Shown here in pieces: positions 37,484 through 45,132 of a DNA stretch of 64,000 nt. Within the stretch, counting starts at the first letter, position 1. Each line of letters opens with the position of its first letter. The stretch lies in contig NZ_ATYR01000001.1 in NCBI RefSeq assembly GCF_000427785.1, positions 310,149-374,148 of the forward strand. The letters run 5' to 3'. A program made the position numbers and the translations under genes. A model generated the notes under the pieces. The model was not told the origin of the DNA and did no database searches. It worked only from the letters and a program-made list of their open reading frames with translations. This stretch comes from Massilia alkalitolerans DSM 17462. Its GTDB lineage: Bacteria > Pseudomonadota > Gammaproteobacteria > Burkholderiales > Burkholderiaceae_D.

Positions 37484-38022
37484 GGCTGCTCCTTGCTGTT
37501 GGGTCCGAGGAAGCGGGCGACCTTGCCGCCCATCTTGAGGAAGCGCTGCAGCGTCTGCGGCGGCAGGTGCCGGTAATCCTCGAAGCTGGCGCTGAGCATC
37601 TCGAGGAACTCGAGCACGACCTGCATGCGCGCCAGCGTGGCCGCGTCCAGGCCGGCGTCTTCTTCGCCTTCGATGGCGCATTCGCGCAGCACGGTCAGGG
37701 TCGGGTCGATCTCGCGGCGCTTGCGCTCTTCCAGGATGACCCGGAAGATTTCCCACACGTCCTGCAAGGCCTGGAAGTGATCGCGCCGGTCGCCCAGCAC
37801 GTGCGACACGCGCACCAGCTTCCAGCTCTGCAGCTCCTTGAGGCTGTTGCTGACGTTGGAGCGGGCCACGCCCAGGGTCTCGACGATGTCGTCGGCGGTC
37901 AGCGGGCGCCCGGACAGGTAGAGCAGCGCGTGGATCTGGGCAACGGTCCGGTTGACGCCCCAGCGGGTGCCCATCTCTCCCCAGTGCAGGACAAATTTCT
38001 GTGCGGTCGGGCTGAGGCTCAT
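37480..38022 (-). CDS. GbsR/MarR-family transcriptional regulator
   Basis: A 180-residue regulator with a winged helix at about residues 20-85 (LSGRPLTADDIVETLGVARS then NVSNSLKELQSWKLVRV), as in GbsR-type repressors of choline or osmolyte genes. It is cotranscribed with the epimerase through an ATGA overlap and divergent from the PLP ammonia-lyase. A perfect palindrome 12 bp upstream of its start codon (38034-38053) is the obvious autoregulatory site. Confidence 0.88.
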   Translation of the reverse strand: MSLSPTAQKFVLHWGEMGTRWGVNRTVAQIHALLYLSGRPLTADDIVETLGVARSNVSNSLKELQSWKLVRVSHVLGDRRDHFQALQDVWEIFRVILEERKRREIDPTLTVLRECAIEGEEDAGLDAATLARMQVVLEFLEMLSASFEDYRHLPPQTLQRFLKMGGKVARFLGPNSKEQP

Positions 38023-38033
38023 GATTTTCCCTT

Positions 38034-38053
38034 ATTTCTGTCGTTACAGAAAT
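38034..38053. promoter_or_regulatory. Candidate operator of the GbsR-type regulator
   Basis: ATTTCTGT-CGTT-ACAGAAAT is a perfect palindrome with 8-bp arms, centred about 21 bp before the regulator start codon. It lies in the 148-bp divergent region shared with the ammonia-lyase and is in the right place for repression of the regulator-epimerase operon. Confidence 0.6.
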
Positions 38054-38170
38054 TAAAGAACAAATTGAAGGAAAGCGCAAGCGTTTTGTACAAGTAGCAT
38101 GGCTAGTTCCTTTCAGCCGGAGCGTGGCGCCTTCGCTATACTGTCCGCTTTCGACTTTCGCGAGCCCGCC

Positions 38171-39157
38171 ATGACCGCTACCTCCGCCGCTGCCACTCTT
38201 ACCTACCGTGACGTCGAACTGGCCGCCGAGCGCCTGGCTGGCGCCGCGCACCGCACGCCGGTCCTGACGTCGAGCACGGCCAACAAGCTCACCGGCGGCA
38301 CCCTGTTCTTCAAGTGCGAGAACTACCAGCGCATGGGCGCGTTCAAGTTCCGCGGCGCCTACAACGCGATCGCGAAGTTCGACGATGCCCAGCGCGCCGC
38401 CGGCGTGTTGACCTTCTCGTCGGGCAACCACGCGCAGGCAATTGCTCTGTCGGCGAAGCTGGCGGGCATCAAATCGACCATCATCATGCCGCAGGACGCG
38501 CCGGCGCTGAAAGTGAAAGCCACCAAGGAATACGGTGGCGAAGTCATTACCTACGACCGCTACACCGAGAATCGCGAAGAGATCGGCCGGCGCCTGTCGG
38601 AAGAACGCGGCATGACCCTGATTCCCCCCTACGACCACCCGGACGTGATTGCCGGCCAGGGTACGGCGGCCAAGGAATTGTTCGAGGAAGTCGGCGAACT
38701 CGACATCCTGCTGGTGTGCCTGGGCGGCGGTGGCCTGCTGGCCGGCTGCGCGCTGGCGGCGCGGGCGCTGTCACCGAATTGCAAGGTGATCGGGGTCGAG
38801 CCGGAAGCCGGCAACGATGGCCAGCAGTCGCTGCGCAAGGGAGAAATCGTGCACATCGCGGTGCCGAAGACCATCGCCGACGGCGCCATGGTGACCCATA
38901 TCGGCGAGCATAACTTCGAGGTGATCCGCCGCAGCGTGGACGACATCGTCACCGTGAGCGACGCCCAGCTGGTGCAGACCATGGCCTTCTTTGCCGAGCG
39001 CATGAAGATGGTGGTCGAGCCGACCGGCTGCCTGGCGGCGGCGGCAGCGCTGCACGGCGTGGTCGACGTCAAGGACAAGCGCGTGGGCATCCTGATCAGC
39101 GGCGGCAACGTCGACCTGTCGCGCTTCGCCGAACTGATGCAGACATTGGAAGCCTGA
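38171..39157 (+). CDS. PLP-dependent threonine/threo-3-hydroxyaspartate ammonia-lyase
   Basis: A 328-residue fold-type II PLP enzyme that dehydrates and deaminates a hydroxy amino acid (threonine/serine or threo-3-hydroxyaspartate). The PLP lysine is in MGAFKFRGAYNA, substrate loop SSGNHAQ and the phosphate-binding CLGGGGLLAG. The lack of a regulatory ACT domain fits the catabolic or 3-hydroxyaspartate type. The ATG at 38171 begins the family-like sequence. The gene overlaps a RidA gene by one base. Confidence 0.9.
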   Translation: MTATSAAATLTYRDVELAAERLAGAAHRTPVLTSSTANKLTGGTLFFKCENYQRMGAFKFRGAYNAIAKFDDAQRAAGVLTFSSGNHAQAIALSAKLAGIKSTIIMPQDAPALKVKATKEYGGEVITYDRYTENREEIGRRLSEERGMTLIPPYDHPDVIAGQGTAAKELFEEVGELDILLVCLGGGGLLAGCALAARALSPNCKVIGVEPEAGNDGQQSLRKGEIVHIAVPKTIADGAMVTHIGEHNFEVIRRSVDDIVTVSDAQLVQTMAFFAERMKMVVEPTGCLAAAAALHGVVDVKDKRVGILISGGNVDLSRFAELMQTLEA

Positions 39158-39531
39158 TGGAATTCATCCAGTCGCCCGGGCTGCCCGCGCCCGCCGGGCA
39201 TTATTCGCAGGCCGTCGTCACGCGCGGTGGCCTGGTGTTCGTGTCGGGGGTGCTGCCGGCACGCGACCTGGCCGACCTTTCCTTCGAAGCACAATGCGCA
39301 TCGGTGTTCGCGCAATGCGAGAAGATCCTGCGCGCGGCCAGCTGCGGGCTGGATGACGTGGTGCAATGCACGGCCTACCTGGCCGGCGTCGAGCACTGGC
39401 CCGCATTCAACACCGCGTATGCCGGGGTGTTCGGCGACCACCGGCCGGCGCGCGCCGTGGTGCCGGTACCGGCGCTGCACTATGGTTTCCTGGTGGAAGT
39501 GCAATTGGTCGCGGAACGCCCTAACGGCTGA
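39157..39531 (+). CDS. RidA-family enamine/imine deaminase
   Basis: A 124-residue RidA protein that hydrolyses the 2-aminoacrylate/2-aminocrotonate enamines released by PLP dehydratases. Typical blocks are GHYSQAVVTRGGLVFVSGVL and the arginine-containing PARAVVPVPALHYGFLVEVQ. Its ATG uses the final A of the upstream TGA, so it is made together with the ammonia-lyase whose product it should detoxify. It differs from the longer RidA paralogue at 7377. Confidence 0.93.
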   Translation: MEFIQSPGLPAPAGHYSQAVVTRGGLVFVSGVLPARDLADLSFEAQCASVFAQCEKILRAASCGLDDVVQCTAYLAGVEHWPAFNTAYAGVFGDHRPARAVVPVPALHYGFLVEVQLVAERPNG

Positions 39532-39540
39532 GAGATTCTT

Positions 39541-39557
39541 GTGCGCAGGCCGCGCAC
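39541..39557 (+). terminator. Short GC hairpin after the RidA gene
   Basis: GTGCGC-AGGCC-GCGCAC lies 10 bp after the RidA stop codon, without a T-run. It is a weak terminator or mRNA-end candidate. Confidence 0.35.
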
Positions 39558-39626
39558 ACGTGAGGCAGCGAACAGAGCATTGCAAGATCGACATCGACAA
39601 TGGAGGCTCGAACAAAGGAGCCGACC

Positions 39627-40007
39627 ATGAAGCGTCATCTCTGCCTCAGTATCGTTGTCGCGGCCCTGGCCGCGCCCGGCGCCCACGCTGGCGCGAACAT
39701 CGTCAAGTGCGTGGACGGCGCCGGCCGCGTCACCCTGACCGACCAGCCCTGCGAGCACGGCGCCACCATGGTGCGCCTGGCGAATATGCCTGCCGACGAA
39801 GGCGTCACGCGCGCCGAACCCTATCCCTTGATCACCGAGCGCGGCGTGCTGCCGCCAACGCCGGTCGTGCAGCGCCGCCAGGCGGCCCAGCGCGTGAAGG
39901 CCAAGCCGATGCTGCGCGACGTGGTCACGCTCAAGGCGGCGCGGGCGCAGTTCCTGCTGATGGATGCGGCCGGAGCGTCCAAGCACACTTTGGCGACGCT
40001 GGATTGA
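39627..40007 (+). CDS. Small exported protein, DUF4124-like N terminus
   Basis: A 126-residue protein. AAAGGAG at 39614-39620 and a signal peptide ending GAHAGANI support the ATG at 39627. The mature N terminus VKCVDGAGRVTLTDQPCEHG resembles DUF4124, a short disulfide-bonded beta motif (YKCVDADGKVTYSD type) found in many exported betaproteobacterial proteins. The remainder is basic and low in recognisable features. Function is unknown. Confidence 0.78.
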   Translation: MKRHLCLSIVVAALAAPGAHAGANIVKCVDGAGRVTLTDQPCEHGATMVRLANMPADEGVTRAEPYPLITERGVLPPTPVVQRRQAAQRVKAKPMLRDVVTLKAARAQFLLMDAAGASKHTLATLD

Positions 40008-40035
40008 GCGTTGCGTCTGTTCGGCGAAGGTCACA

Positions 40036-40142
40036 TTGGGTTCCCGCCTACGCGGGCACGACGTGCTAATGCCACGGGCTGACGTACAACGATTCAGTCC
40101 ACCAGTCTACAGACCGTCATTCCCGCGAAGGCGGGAATCCAA
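40036..40142. repeat. REPIN-like pair of inverted REP sequences
   Basis: Two 28-bp REP units stand in opposite orientation: 40036-40063 and 40115-40142. Each has the core TTCCCGC...GCGGG; the right one contains CGTCATTCCCGCGAAGGCGG, a sequence type widespread in betaproteobacterial intergenic DNA (compare the Neisseria dRS3 repeat). By eye the left unit matches the reverse complement of the right one at about 24 of 28 positions. It lies between convergent genes. Confidence 0.75.
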
Positions 40143-40174
40143 GTCTGCGTGAAGGCCGCTAGCGCCCAACGATA

Positions 40175-43123
40175 TCAGTGCAAGTCGTGCAGCCGCGTCA
40201 CGCTCGCCAGGTGCGGCGCTGCCGGCGACTCCAGCACGCGCAACACGTCCAGCACCTCTGGATTGGTGATGAAATCCGCGGCCGACCTGGCCTGAAGCAG
40301 GCGCTCCGGCGGCTGCGAGCGCGCTACCGCCCAGCCCTGCACGTAATCCACGCCGATCTCCGCCAGCGTCTGCACGGTGGCCGCGTCTTCCGCCCATTCC
40401 GCGATCGTCTTCATGCCCAGGTTGCCGGCCAGGCTGACGATCGCTTCGACGATTGCCACGTTGGCCGGGTGGGCGTTGATGTTGACGATGAAGTTGCCGT
40501 CGATTTTCAGCACGTCGGCCGGCAGTTCCTTCAGGTAGGAGAAAGAGGTGTAGCCGGCGCCGAAATCGTCCAGCGCCACCTTGACGCCGAAGCTGCGCAC
40601 CTGGTCGATGAAGCGGCGCGTATTGTCGAGGTCATGCAGGGCGACGCTCTCGGTGATCTCGAGGCACAGGCGGTTGGCGACGTGCACGTAGCGTCCCAGG
40701 ATGTCGAAGGTGTCCTGCACGAAGCGCTCATCGTTGAGCGAGGCGCCCGACAGGTTCATGCACACGAAACGGGTATTGCCCAGCCCATCGGCGTGCTCGG
40801 CGATCCAGGCCAGGGTCGTGTTCAGCACCCAGCGGTCGATCACGCTGGCGCGGCCGCTCTTCTCGGCCGCCGAGATCACGGCGCCGGCCGGCACCACGCG
40901 GCCGTCCGGCTCGCGCATGCGCAGCAAGACCTCGAAGTTCAGCGATTCGCGCGGGCTGCGCAGGGACATGATCGGCTGCATCTCGAGCAGCAGGCCTTCG
41001 GTGGCCTGCGGGCCGGACAGGCGCGCCACCATGTCCAGCTCAACCGCGCGCTGGCGGAAGGCTTCGGCGCCGCGTTCGTACACCACCAGGCCCTCGCCCT
41101 GCCCCGTCTTGGCTTCGCGGCAGGCGCGATCGGCGGTCGACACGGCGTCCTTCATGGCGATGCCCGGCGTGACTTCGATCAGGCCGACCGAGCCGCGCAC
41201 GTGGAAGGCCTTGTCGCCCACCCGGTACGGGGTGTTGCCGAGGCGGTCGACGATGCCGCGGCAGATGATCGAGGCCAGCGGGATGGCGGTCTCCGGCATC
41301 AGGACCACGAATTCGTCGCCGCCCACGCGGCCGATCTGCTGGCCGCCGGCCAGCATGGTGGCCATGCGTTCGCACACCTGCTTGAGCACTTCGTCGCCGG
41401 CGGCGTGGCCGAACAGGTCGTTGATGAGCTTGAAGCGGTCGAGGTCGACGTAGGCCAGGGCCATCGGCTTGCCGGCGGCCAGGCCATTCGCCGCCAGCGC
41501 GAATTCGCGCTCGATGCCGCGGCGGTTGAAGACCTTGGTCAGCGGATCGTTGTTGGCCATGAAGTGCAGCTGCTCGGTGGCCTTGTGCTTTTCGGTGGTG
41601 TCCTGCAGCACGCCCTCGATGCGCGAGCGCGCCAGCGTGGCGCTCACCAGAAAGCGCTGGGTGCCGTCGCGGCTGGTCAGTTCCATCTCGGCCTCGGCCT
41701 TGGCGTGCACTCCCTCGTGCAATTCGGTCCAGGTGCTTTCGGTGAAGAACTGGCGCCAAGCGGTCCGGCCCGGCACGAAGCTGGCGATGCCCAACATCTT
41801 CTGCAGCGCCGGGTTGACGCTCAGGAAGTGGCCATACATGTCGAGCGTGAACAGGCCCACCGGCATGGCCTGGTAGGCGTGTTCCAGTTCCTGCTGGGCC
41901 GCTTCGCGCTGCTCGGTCTCGACCCGCATCTGCTCGGCCACGGCCAGCGCGGCCAGCAGGCTCGACGCCAGCGCGGCGGTGACGCTGTTGATAATGCCCA
42001 GCAATTCGCGCATGCCGAGCGCGGCCGAGGCGACTTCGGCGATGGTGGCCAGGAAGCTGACGGCGAACGAGGCGGCGAACCAGGAGGCGACCCGGTTGCG
42101 CGATTCCGCGATGATCTTGAACAGCCCCACCGTCATCACCGAGAAGCAGCAGACCGTGATGCCCCACAGCAGCGGCAGGTACATGCCGTAAGGCAGGAAC
42201 ATGGCGGCGGCCAGCATCGGCATGCACAGCCACTGCATGATGCGGAACGGCAGCACGTAGCGCAGCGCGGCGATGTTCTCGCGCAGCAGCGACTGGTACA
42301 GGGTGAGCGTGGCGATGCCATACAGGGTGATGGTCACCGAACGGCTGCGCAGCAGCCAGTCCGAGGGGATGGTCTGGCCGAGCCACTGGATGTCCCAGCC
42401 GGCCGACAGCGCGGCCACCCGCAGGTTCAGCACCAGCCAGCCGGCGAACAGCACGTACAGCGGCTGGCGGTTGATCAGGGCGGTGATCAGGATGAACAGG
42501 GCCAGCACGATCATGCCGCCGTCGAGCAGGCCCGATTTGCGGTGGTACTGCTCGACCGAGAGCTGGTGCTGCTCGGCCGGCCACTGCAGGACCGACAGGC
42601 GCGCCGGGCCGGAGAAATCGGCGCGGCACAGCAGCTCCGGCGGCAGCGGGTTCAGCGTCAGGGCGAAGCCGGCTTTCGACGCTTCGATGGCCCCTTGCCC
42701 GGCGCCGCGGGTGGCGCTGCCGAGCGGCGCCAGGCTGGCGGCGTCCCAGCAGGCCACGTCGAGTGCGTGACGCGAGGGAAATTCGACCACCTGGGCGCCG
42801 GCGCGCGGCATCGGCTCGAAGACGAACCAGACCGGGGCTTCGGACAAATGGGTGTCATGCCCGGTCACCAGGCTGGAGGCGCGCGCGCGCGCCAGCGCGG
42901 CGCCCGGCGACAGGCTGGCTTCCTGCTGGACCGTCACGTGCATCGACAGCGGCACGTCGCCGGAGGTGCGGTACTGGTCGTGCCAGAAGATCAGGGCGAT
43001 GAGGGAAACGAGGCCGATCCCGAGCGGGATCAGGTAATACGAGAACAACTTCAACACCCGCTCCACCACCGCATGCGCGGCGGCCAGGAGCGAAGAACGA
43101 CGTTGGGGTGTTGGGATGGGCAT
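40175..43123 (-). CDS. Membrane GGDEF-EAL cyclic di-GMP protein with PAS domain
   Basis: A 982-residue inner-membrane signalling protein. One N-terminal helix (LFSYYLIPLGIGLVSLIALI) precedes a periplasmic part of ~155 residues, then about seven transmembrane helices (7TM-DISM-like, residues ~200-390). A coiled linker, a PAS domain (~410-530) and a GGDEF domain with intact VGGDEF follow; no RxxD site is seen. The C-terminal EAL domain reads EVL (FEVLLRM) in place of EAL but keeps NLSGASL, LEITES, DDFGAGYTSF and LKID. It may make, degrade or sense c-di-GMP. The FeeM-like gene lies upstream, 96 bp away. Confidence 0.9.
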   Translation of the reverse strand: MPIPTPQRRSSLLAAAHAVVERVLKLFSYYLIPLGIGLVSLIALIFWHDQYRTSGDVPLSMHVTVQQEASLSPGAALARARASSLVTGHDTHLSEAPVWFVFEPMPRAGAQVVEFPSRHALDVACWDAASLAPLGSATRGAGQGAIEASKAGFALTLNPLPPELLCRADFSGPARLSVLQWPAEQHQLSVEQYHRKSGLLDGGMIVLALFILITALINRQPLYVLFAGWLVLNLRVAALSAGWDIQWLGQTIPSDWLLRSRSVTITLYGIATLTLYQSLLRENIAALRYVLPFRIMQWLCMPMLAAAMFLPYGMYLPLLWGITVCCFSVMTVGLFKIIAESRNRVASWFAASFAVSFLATIAEVASAALGMRELLGIINSVTAALASSLLAALAVAEQMRVETEQREAAQQELEHAYQAMPVGLFTLDMYGHFLSVNPALQKMLGIASFVPGRTAWRQFFTESTWTELHEGVHAKAEAEMELTSRDGTQRFLVSATLARSRIEGVLQDTTEKHKATEQLHFMANNDPLTKVFNRRGIEREFALAANGLAAGKPMALAYVDLDRFKLINDLFGHAAGDEVLKQVCERMATMLAGGQQIGRVGGDEFVVLMPETAIPLASIICRGIVDRLGNTPYRVGDKAFHVRGSVGLIEVTPGIAMKDAVSTADRACREAKTGQGEGLVVYERGAEAFRQRAVELDMVARLSGPQATEGLLLEMQPIMSLRSPRESLNFEVLLRMREPDGRVVPAGAVISAAEKSGRASVIDRWVLNTTLAWIAEHADGLGNTRFVCMNLSGASLNDERFVQDTFDILGRYVHVANRLCLEITESVALHDLDNTRRFIDQVRSFGVKVALDDFGAGYTSFSYLKELPADVLKIDGNFIVNINAHPANVAIVEAIVSLAGNLGMKTIAEWAEDAATVQTLAEIGVDYVQGWAVARSQPPERLLQARSAADFITNPEVLDVLRVLESPAAPHLASVTRLHDLH

Positions 43124-43147
43124 AAGCTGGATCAGTGCGAATCAATG

Positions 43148-43169
43148 CTGCGCCGGAGCCGGCGCAGCG
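43148..43169 (-). terminator. Strong hairpin downstream of the FeeM-like gene
   Basis: GCTGCGCCGG and CCGGCGCAGC form a perfect 10-bp inverted repeat around AG. It lies 50 bp past the FeeM-like stop codon and 25 bp before the GGDEF-EAL start codon. No T-run is visible on either strand. Confidence 0.45.
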
Positions 43170-43219
43170 TCAAGTCGCAAGGATACAGCTTTAGGTAAAT
43201 GCCGTCATGCAATATATGC

Positions 43220-43993
43220 TTAGCAAATAGCGAATTGGCGTGTCCGCAACGTCAAATCCGTCAATTTTGTCACCTTGATCTTGGCCAGCACTGGCGGCGT
43301 GGCGGGGCCGATGTCGATGTCCGGATGCTGCGTATCGAAGAAGAATTTGGCCAGCGGATGACGCGCATCGCGGTAGCGCTGTTCGAAGCTGGCGATCTCG
43401 AAGGCCATGACGCGGTGCGGGATATTGCCGACGTGGCGCAGCGGCACGGCGCCCTGCTCCGGGAACACGTCGGAAAACAACAGCTGCTCGTACTGGCGGT
43501 CCACCGGCGGACGGCCGGTAGCGACCGAATAGTCGATGGCGTTGTCTTCGCAATACATGAAACAGGCCTTGATCAGTGCCATCTTGACCACACGGCCGAT
43601 GCGGCCCTCGTCGATGCCGAGGCGGGTCGCTTCGACCAGGCGGCGGCCCTGCAGCCAGGACGGCAGCTCGACCGATTCCTCGACGCCGAGCGGGCGGTAC
43701 AGGTTGGTGCGGATGCGGGTACTGCCGATCGGCGAACCGTCCAGCCGGGACTCGGCCAGCAGCACGATGGTGTCGTCCTCGTAGTCGGCGGCTTCGGGCT
43801 GGGCCAGCGAGCGTGCGAAGTCGGGCACGTGGCGGGCGTAGGCCGCATGGCGGATCATCACGGCCTTGAGCAGGTCGGCCTCGGTTTCGACCCGGCGAAT
43901 GGTGAACGGCAGGCGCTCGATGGGGCGACCGGCGGCGCGAGCGGCACGGGCCACATCGGCGGGGTTGGAAACGACTGGGTCGAACAGCGACAT
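43220..43993 (-). CDS. FeeM-like N-acyl amino acid synthase (GNAT / autoinducer-synthase-like)
   Basis: A 257-residue acyltransferase of the FeeM group, related to acyl-homoserine-lactone synthases. Such enzymes join an acyl chain from acyl-ACP to an amino acid. Relevant blocks are RHAAYARHVPDFARSL, DTIVLLAESRLDGSPIGSTR, the conserved VEATRLGI and a later FMYCEDNAIDYSVATGRPPV. Related acyltransferases are also reported with exosortase/PEP-CTERM systems, and this genome encodes at least one PEP-CTERM protein (57555). GGAG precedes the start. The 247-bp upstream region is unusually structured. Confidence 0.82.
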   Translation of the reverse strand: MSLFDPVVSNPADVARAARAAGRPIERLPFTIRRVETEADLLKAVMIRHAAYARHVPDFARSLAQPEAADYEDDTIVLLAESRLDGSPIGSTRIRTNLYRPLGVEESVELPSWLQGRRLVEATRLGIDEGRIGRVVKMALIKACFMYCEDNAIDYSVATGRPPVDRQYEQLLFSDVFPEQGAVPLRHVGNIPHRVMAFEIASFEQRYRDARHPLAKFFFDTQHPDIDIGPATPPVLAKIKVTKLTDLTLRTRQFAIC

Positions 43994-44013
43994 GACGACT
44001 ACTCCGGATTGAA

Positions 44014-44041
44014 ATTATGAAACGAAACTTGCCTGAATCAA
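44014..44041 (-). promoter_or_regulatory. Promoter of the FeeM-like gene
   Basis: Read on the minus strand, TTGATT (44041-44036) and CATAAT (44019-44014) are 16 bp apart, a good sigma-70 pair. Transcription would start near 44007, about 14 bp before the start codon, giving a very short leader. Confidence 0.5.
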
Positions 44042-44052
44042 ATTATCAATCC

Positions 44053-44078
44053 GCTCAGCAATATTCTAATTGCTGAGC
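44053..44078. promoter_or_regulatory. 26-bp inverted repeat, candidate activator site
   Basis: GCTCAGCAA and TTGCTGAGC form perfect 9-bp arms around eight AT-rich bases. The centre is roughly 58 bp upstream of the predicted transcription start of the FeeM-like gene, where class I activators bind. A stem-loop terminator for the convergent side is less likely, as no T-run follows. Confidence 0.55.
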
Positions 44079-44103
44079 TGAAGCACTTTTTGCCCTCTGT
44101 TTG

Positions 44104-44154
44104 TCCTACACGATTGCAAGATTACTCCGACAAATTTGCAAGATTTATCCTACA
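44104..44154. promoter_or_regulatory. Three TCC(T/G)ACA motifs at exact 22-bp spacing
   Basis: TCCTACA (44104), TCCGACA (44126) and TCCTACA (44148) repeat with a 22-bp period, about two helix turns. The second and third are each preceded by TTGCAAGATT (44114 and 44136). Just beyond is a palindrome AAGTACG-CT-CGTACTT at 44158-44173. This looks like an array for a cooperatively binding regulator. Confidence 0.55.
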
Positions 44155-44240
44155 TAAAAGTACGCTCGTACTTAACAATGTCGTCACACTTACCAATGGT
44201 TATTTGACAATCTGCGCCGCCCGGTTAGCACCGCAGCGGC

Positions 44241-45089
44241 TTACATCATGCGTGCCGTGCCGGACACCCGGATCGATCCGCCCGCGTCAAGGCCGATGTC
44301 GGCGGACAGGCGCGAGCGCATGCCCATGTCTTCGCCCTGCACCACCTCGATGCGTCCGTCGTGCGGCCAGCCGATGTCGCGCAGGTAGCCGGCAAAGGCC
44401 GCGGTGCCGGCCCCGGTCGCCGGGTCTTCGAGCACGCCGCCGGAGGCGAAGGGATTACGCGTATGGAACAGCTGCGGCGTTTCCGCCCAGGCGAAGACCA
44501 CCGTCACCAGGCCGTGTTCGTTCATCAGGCGGCGGCCGGCATCGAGCTCGTAGGCCATACGGGCCAGCGCGGCGCGGCTGTTCAGCGCCAGCACCAGGTG
44601 GTCGGCGCCGCCGTGGGCCAGGGCCGGCGGGATGCGTTCGTCGAGGTCGGCGCGGGTGTAGCCGAACAGGGCCAGCGCGGCGTCGACCAGCGCGGCGGGC
44701 GCCGGGCTGCTCCTGGTCGGCGGCGACTGCAGGCTGGCCGCCACCCGCCTACCCTCCACCCGTCCCTCGACCGAGATGGTGGCCGCGTTCAGCACCAGCT
44801 CGTAGCGGCCGTCGCCGAAGCGGCGCGCCAGCGCGGCGCCCAGCGCAATGGTGGCGTGGCCGCAGAACGGCACTTCGGACTCGGGCGAGAAATAGCGCAC
44901 GCGCCAGGCCCCGGTCGAGCCGGCGATCTGCGGCGCGGCGAAGACGGTTTCGGAAAAGCCGATGGCGTGCGCCAGCGCCCCCATTTCGGAAGGGGGCGGC
45001 AGCGCCTCGCCGATCCAGACGCCGGCCGGGTTGCCGCCCTGGTCGCCGTCGGAAAAGGCGGCAATGCGGAGGATGTCGGTTTCGTTCAT
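44241..45089 (-). CDS. PhzF-family isomerase/epimerase-like protein
   Basis: A 282-residue protein of the PhzF/diaminopimelate-epimerase fold. The catalytic glutamate is in GFSETVFAAP and the second-domain motif is LEDPATGAGTAAFAGYL. FSPESEVPFCGHATIALG is the strongly conserved family block. PhzF itself isomerises dihydro-3-hydroxyanthranilate in phenazine synthesis, but no phenazine genes are present, so the substrate is unknown. Its ATG is 43 bp from the convergently spaced VOC gene stop. Confidence 0.88.
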   Translation of the reverse strand: MNETDILRIAAFSDGDQGGNPAGVWIGEALPPPSEMGALAHAIGFSETVFAAPQIAGSTGAWRVRYFSPESEVPFCGHATIALGAALARRFGDGRYELVLNAATISVEGRVEGRRVAASLQSPPTRSSPAPAALVDAALALFGYTRADLDERIPPALAHGGADHLVLALNSRAALARMAYELDAGRRLMNEHGLVTVVFAWAETPQLFHTRNPFASGGVLEDPATGAGTAAFAGYLRDIGWPHDGRIEVVQGEDMGMRSRLSADIGLDAGGSIRVSGTARMM

Positions 45090-45132
45090 GGCAGTCTCTT
45101 TCTTGTGCTTGGGCGAGCGCCATGATAATCCT

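Noticed and set aside
36455..38638. One 727-codon minus-strand frame covering the epimerase and beyond
   Set aside because: The epimerase fold begins at 37483 where ATGA overlaps the GbsR stop; upstream residues are low-complexity Arg/Gly-rich and lie opposite or over the real regulator gene in another frame.
40178..43198. A 1006-codon plus-strand frame opposite the GGDEF-EAL gene
   Set aside because: It has His/Arg/Ala/Gln-rich shadow composition, no motif, and the opposite strand has clear GGDEF and EAL signatures.
44241..45089. Phenazine biosynthesis based on the PhzF-like gene
   Set aside because: No other phz genes are present and PhzF-like proteins are widespread in non-producers.
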